Shown: positions 6,213 to 8,577 of the stretch, in pieces | Layout: each line of letters begins with the position of its first letter | Numbering within the stretch: position 1 is the first letter of the stretch | Origin: Aquisalimonas sp. | Lineage (GTDB): Bacteria; Pseudomonadota; Gammaproteobacteria; Nitrococcales; Aquisalimonadaceae | DNA length: 8,577 nucleotides | Reading direction: 5' to 3' | Assembly (NCBI GenBank): GCA_007133445.1 | Contig: SLMR01000285.1 | Span: 1 to 8,577, forward strand | Notes under the pieces: generated by a model | Seen by the model: the letters and a program-made list of their open reading frames with translations, nothing else | Database searches by the model: none | What the model was told of the DNA's origin: nothing | Program-made: the position numbers and the translations under genes

Positions 6213-8577
6213 GTGGCAACGCCGGACGTGTGCCGGCTGGAAATCCGCCTGCTCGGCAGGGCATCCATCCTGCGCGATGGCACTGCAATCGACCTGCCGC
6301 GCTCCCGGAAAGCCCGCGCACTGCTCGCATATCTGGTCACATCGGGCCAGGCACAGTCCCGGGAGCACCTCTGTGACTTCTTCTGGGACGGCCCTGCGAA
6401 CCCGCGCGCGGAGCTGCGCTGGTGCCTGGCCAAGATCCGCCCCCTGCTCAACGACGACACGACCACCCGGCTGGTCGCAGACGGCGACTACGTCTCCTTC
6501 CTGGCCGAGGATGCGGTGCTGGACGTCGCCCGAGTGCGCGAGTTGATCCCCTCGGCCCCCGAGGACGTCTCCACGCATCGCCTCCGACAGGTCGCCGGGC
6601 TCCTTCGCGGCCCGTTTCTGGAGGGCGTGGACCTGCCGGACTGCTACGCCTTCGACGCCTGGTGCGTTGCCGAGCGGCAGGCACTCCAGCAGCTGCAGGA
6701 CGGGGTTCTGCGCACCCTTGTCCAGCGGTTGCTGGACCAGCCGGATGCCGCCTTGCCGTATGCGCGTGACCGGCTGGTGCTGGACCCCTTCTGCGAGGAT
6801 GCCCACGCCGATCTGGTCATGCTCCTGAACGCGATGGGGCGGACTGCCGAGGCACGGCAGCGTTACGAGCATTGCCGGCGCATGCTGCAGCAGGAACTCG
6901 GGCAGACCCCTTCGGCACGACTGGAACAGCTGCATGCGCAGTTGAACCCGGCTTCGCACCCTCTCGCCGCGCCGCACTCACCATCACCCACATCCTCGTC
7001 GGATGCGCCACCGCTGGTGGGTCGCCAACGCGAGCTGACAACGATTCGGGACGCGCTGGAAGAACGAGTCCCCCTGCTTATCAGCGGCGAACCGGGCATT
7101 GGCAAGTCCCGGCTACTGCGGGAGATTTCCCTCCAGCTTCAGGGCGAGCAGGTTCAAGCGCTCAGGGGGCGGGCATTCGAGATGGATGCCACACGCCCCT
7201 ATGCACCCTGGATCGACGGCCTGCGCTCGATTCCCATCCCGGCCACTCTGCGGCCGGAACTCGCCGCACTGCTCCCCGAATTGGGTCCGGCTGTCGAAGA
7301 CTCGGGAGACCGCAACCGCCTGTTCAACGCGGTTGCTCAAGTGGTGATGGACATGACGCGCACCAGTACGCCGGCGGCCATACTCCTGGATGACCTGCAG
7401 TGGTTTGACGAGGCGTCGGCCGCGCTGCTGCATTATGTGGTCCACGCCACCACCGGCCATCCGGTTGGGTTCATCCTGGCGGCGCGCGGCGGTGAACTGG
7501 AATGCAATGCGGCGGCGCAGCGGGCGATCCACTCGCTGCGCCGGGACCTCGCCCTTCGTATTCTGACCGTGGAGCCGTTGTCCCCGGCGGAAACGGCGAC
7601 CGTCGCTCACGCCATCGCTCCGGAAGTGGACGGCGACCACGTCTTTCGCGAATCGGAGGGCAACCCGCTGTTCGCCGAGGAAATCGCCCGCTCGCACCAG
7701 GGCGGCCAGCCGCTGCTGGGCGATACCCTTGGCGGTCTGATTGCGGGCCGTCTTGCGGGTGTTGGCAAGGAAGCGGCAGAGATTCTCCCATGGGCCGCGG
7801 CGCTAGGACGCCGGCTCAACCCGGATCGCCTGGCGGCGGTGATGAACCTGCCCGGCACGACCCTGCTGCAAGGTCTGGAGGACCTCGAACGTCGCGCCAT
7901 CCTGAGAGCGACCGATGGGGGGCACTGGGAGTTCGCCCATGACCTCATCCGCCGCGCGGCCTACCAATCCCTCTCGGTGCCGCGGAGGCGCCTGATCCAT
8001 CTGCAGATCGCCCGGAGCCTGGCGCGCAGCGTCGAGCAGTCACGCTTGTGGTCCCGCAAAAGCACCCTGCAGCCGCATGTCTCCGGACGTCTGGCCCGCA
8101 GTAGTCCCATGGCGGAGTCGTCTGCCGGGGAAGTGGCCTACCATGCCGACCTCGGGGGTGATCACGCACTCGCCGCGCGCGCCTGCGCAGTGGCGGGCCG
8201 CTATGCGTTACGGATCCACGCCTATGCAGACGCAGCAGCCCTGGCGCAGCAGGGTCAGACCCATCTCGCACCACTGCCCGACGAAGCCCGGCTGCAACGC
8301 GCCTTCGAACTGCTGGAACTGTACATCCACCCGGGGATGGAGCCGTATCAACCGCCAGACCTGGAACAGCGGCTCCGCACACGCGTCGTTGACGCGCGGG
8401 CAATCGGGACCACCACCCAGGTCCACGACGGGCTCTACCTGATCGGTGTCCTGCTCTATCTTCGTGGGCGTTACAGCGACGCACTGGATGTGACTGTGCT
8501 CGCGGAACGGGCTGGGCGCACGGCAGAACCGGCCACCGTGGTCCAGGCCGTAGCCGATACGGCCCGCTGCCTGGGCA
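6213..8577 (+). CDS. SARP/BTAD-type transcriptional regulator with AAA ATPase domain, partial at 3' end
   Basis: A large cytoplasmic regulator, 788 codons visible and still open at the right edge. Residues 8-80 form a SARP-like winged helix (SRKARALLAYLVTSGQ at 31-46, then the pattern ELRWCLAKIRPLL at 67-79). A BTAD helical-repeat domain follows to about 244 (RYEHCRRMLQQELGQTPSARL near its end). A Pro/Ser-rich linker (245-266) joins it to a STAND/LAL-type AAA ATPase. This opens PLVGRQREL, with Walker A GEPGIGKS (292-299), Walker B ILLDDLQWFD (390-399) and FAHDLIRRAAY (574-584). The C-terminus is helical and TPR-like (GRYSDALD). Relatives bind DNA through the N-terminus when nucleotide or ligand switches the ATPase. 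The start is GTG, 15 bases after the DUF4242 stop, with AGGA about 9 bases upstream; no in-frame ATG lies nearby. Residues about 612-637 look like extra sequence relative to the usual family pattern. Confidence 0.92.
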   Translation, partial: MATPDVCRLEIRLLGRASILRDGTAIDLPRSRKARALLAYLVTSGQAQSREHLCDFFWDGPANPRAELRWCLAKIRPLLNDDTTTRLVADGDYVSFLAEDAVLDVARVRELIPSAPEDVSTHRLRQVAGLLRGPFLEGVDLPDCYAFDAWCVAERQALQQLQDGVLRTLVQRLLDQPDAALPYARDRLVLDPFCEDAHADLVMLLNAMGRTAEARQRYEHCRRMLQQELGQTPSARLEQLHAQLNPASHPLAAPHSPSPTSSSDAPPLVGRQRELTTIRDALEERVPLLISGEPGIGKSRLLREISLQLQGEQVQALRGRAFEMDATRPYAPWIDGLRSIPIPATLRPELAALLPELGPAVEDSGDRNRLFNAVAQVVMDMTRTSTPAAILLDDLQWFDEASAALLHYVVHATTGHPVGFILAARGGELECNAAAQRAIHSLRRDLALRILTVEPLSPAETATVAHAIAPEVDGDHVFRESEGNPLFAEEIARSHQGGQPLLGDTLGGLIAGRLAGVGKEAAEILPWAAALGRRLNPDRLAAVMNLPGTTLLQGLEDLERRAILRATDGGHWEFAHDLIRRAAYQSLSVPRRRLIHLQIARSLARSVEQSRLWSRKSTLQPHVSGRLARSSPMAESSAGEVAYHADLGGDHALAARACAVAGRYALRIHAYADAAALAQQGQTHLAPLPDEARLQRAFELLELYIHPGMEPYQPPDLEQRLRTRVVDARAIGTTTQVHDGLYLIGVLLYLRGRYSDALDVTVLAERAGRTAEPATVVQAVADTARCLG

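Noticed and set aside
6192..6977. Minus-strand open frame of 261 codons antisense to the winged-helix and BTAD part
   Set aside because: The plus-strand frame shows clear SARP winged-helix and BTAD patterns here, and the minus-strand product matches no family I know.
7945..8484. Minus-strand open frame of 179 codons inside the regulator
   Set aside because: It is antisense to the continuous BTAD/AAA regulator frame, and its Arg/Gly/Pro-rich product is typical of a shadow frame.
1..8577. Mobile element, CRISPR array, toxin-antitoxin pair or phage defence island
   Set aside because: No transposase, integrase, repeat-spacer pattern, tRNA-edge site or known defence gene was seen. The Mut7-C domain is PIN-like, but it has no antitoxin partner and is a different family from VapC toxins.

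Overview
The window comes from a GC-rich proteobacterium, most likely a gammaproteobacterium. The best evidence is a full-length AMP nucleosidase of the Escherichia coli Amn type. The strong GC bias at third codon positions and the acid-rich proteins would fit a halophilic group such as the Ectothiorhodospiraceae or Halomonadaceae, but that is inference. No tRNA, rRNA, CRISPR array, insertion sequence or attachment site was seen.

The layout is two divergent blocks that meet at about 5775-5918. Bases 1-5774 carry seven genes, all on the minus strand. In transcription order they are an OsmC/Ohr-family protein, a Ub-Mut7C/Mut7-C putative RNase, a MarC-family membrane protein, a DrrA-like ABC ATPase, its DrrB-like permease (4-base overlap), AMP nucleosidase (amn), and the N-terminus of an unrecognised small protein that runs off the left edge. 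Spacing suggests three sub-units: osmC + mut7C (13-base gap) with marC behind a 90-base gap; drrA-drrB-amn (overlap, then 41 bases); and the partial gene after a 123-base gap holding two perfect inverted repeats.

Bases 5919-8577 carry two plus-strand genes 15 bases apart. One is a 92-residue DUF4242 protein (the SCO4226 nickel-binding family). The other is a large regulator with a SARP-like winged helix, a BTAD domain and a STAND-type AAA ATPase, which runs off the right edge. The 144-base divergent region between the blocks has a strong -10 candidate (TATACT), a perfect 6-bp inverted repeat and a leader hairpin.

Most of the window is recognisable families. The least explained part is the DUF4242 plus BTAD/AAA pair and its control region, which looks like a small sensor/regulator cassette of unknown ligand. 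Second is the actinobacterial-style DrrAB exporter joined to a purine nucleotide hydrolase. Neither is shown to be a new system by the sequence alone.
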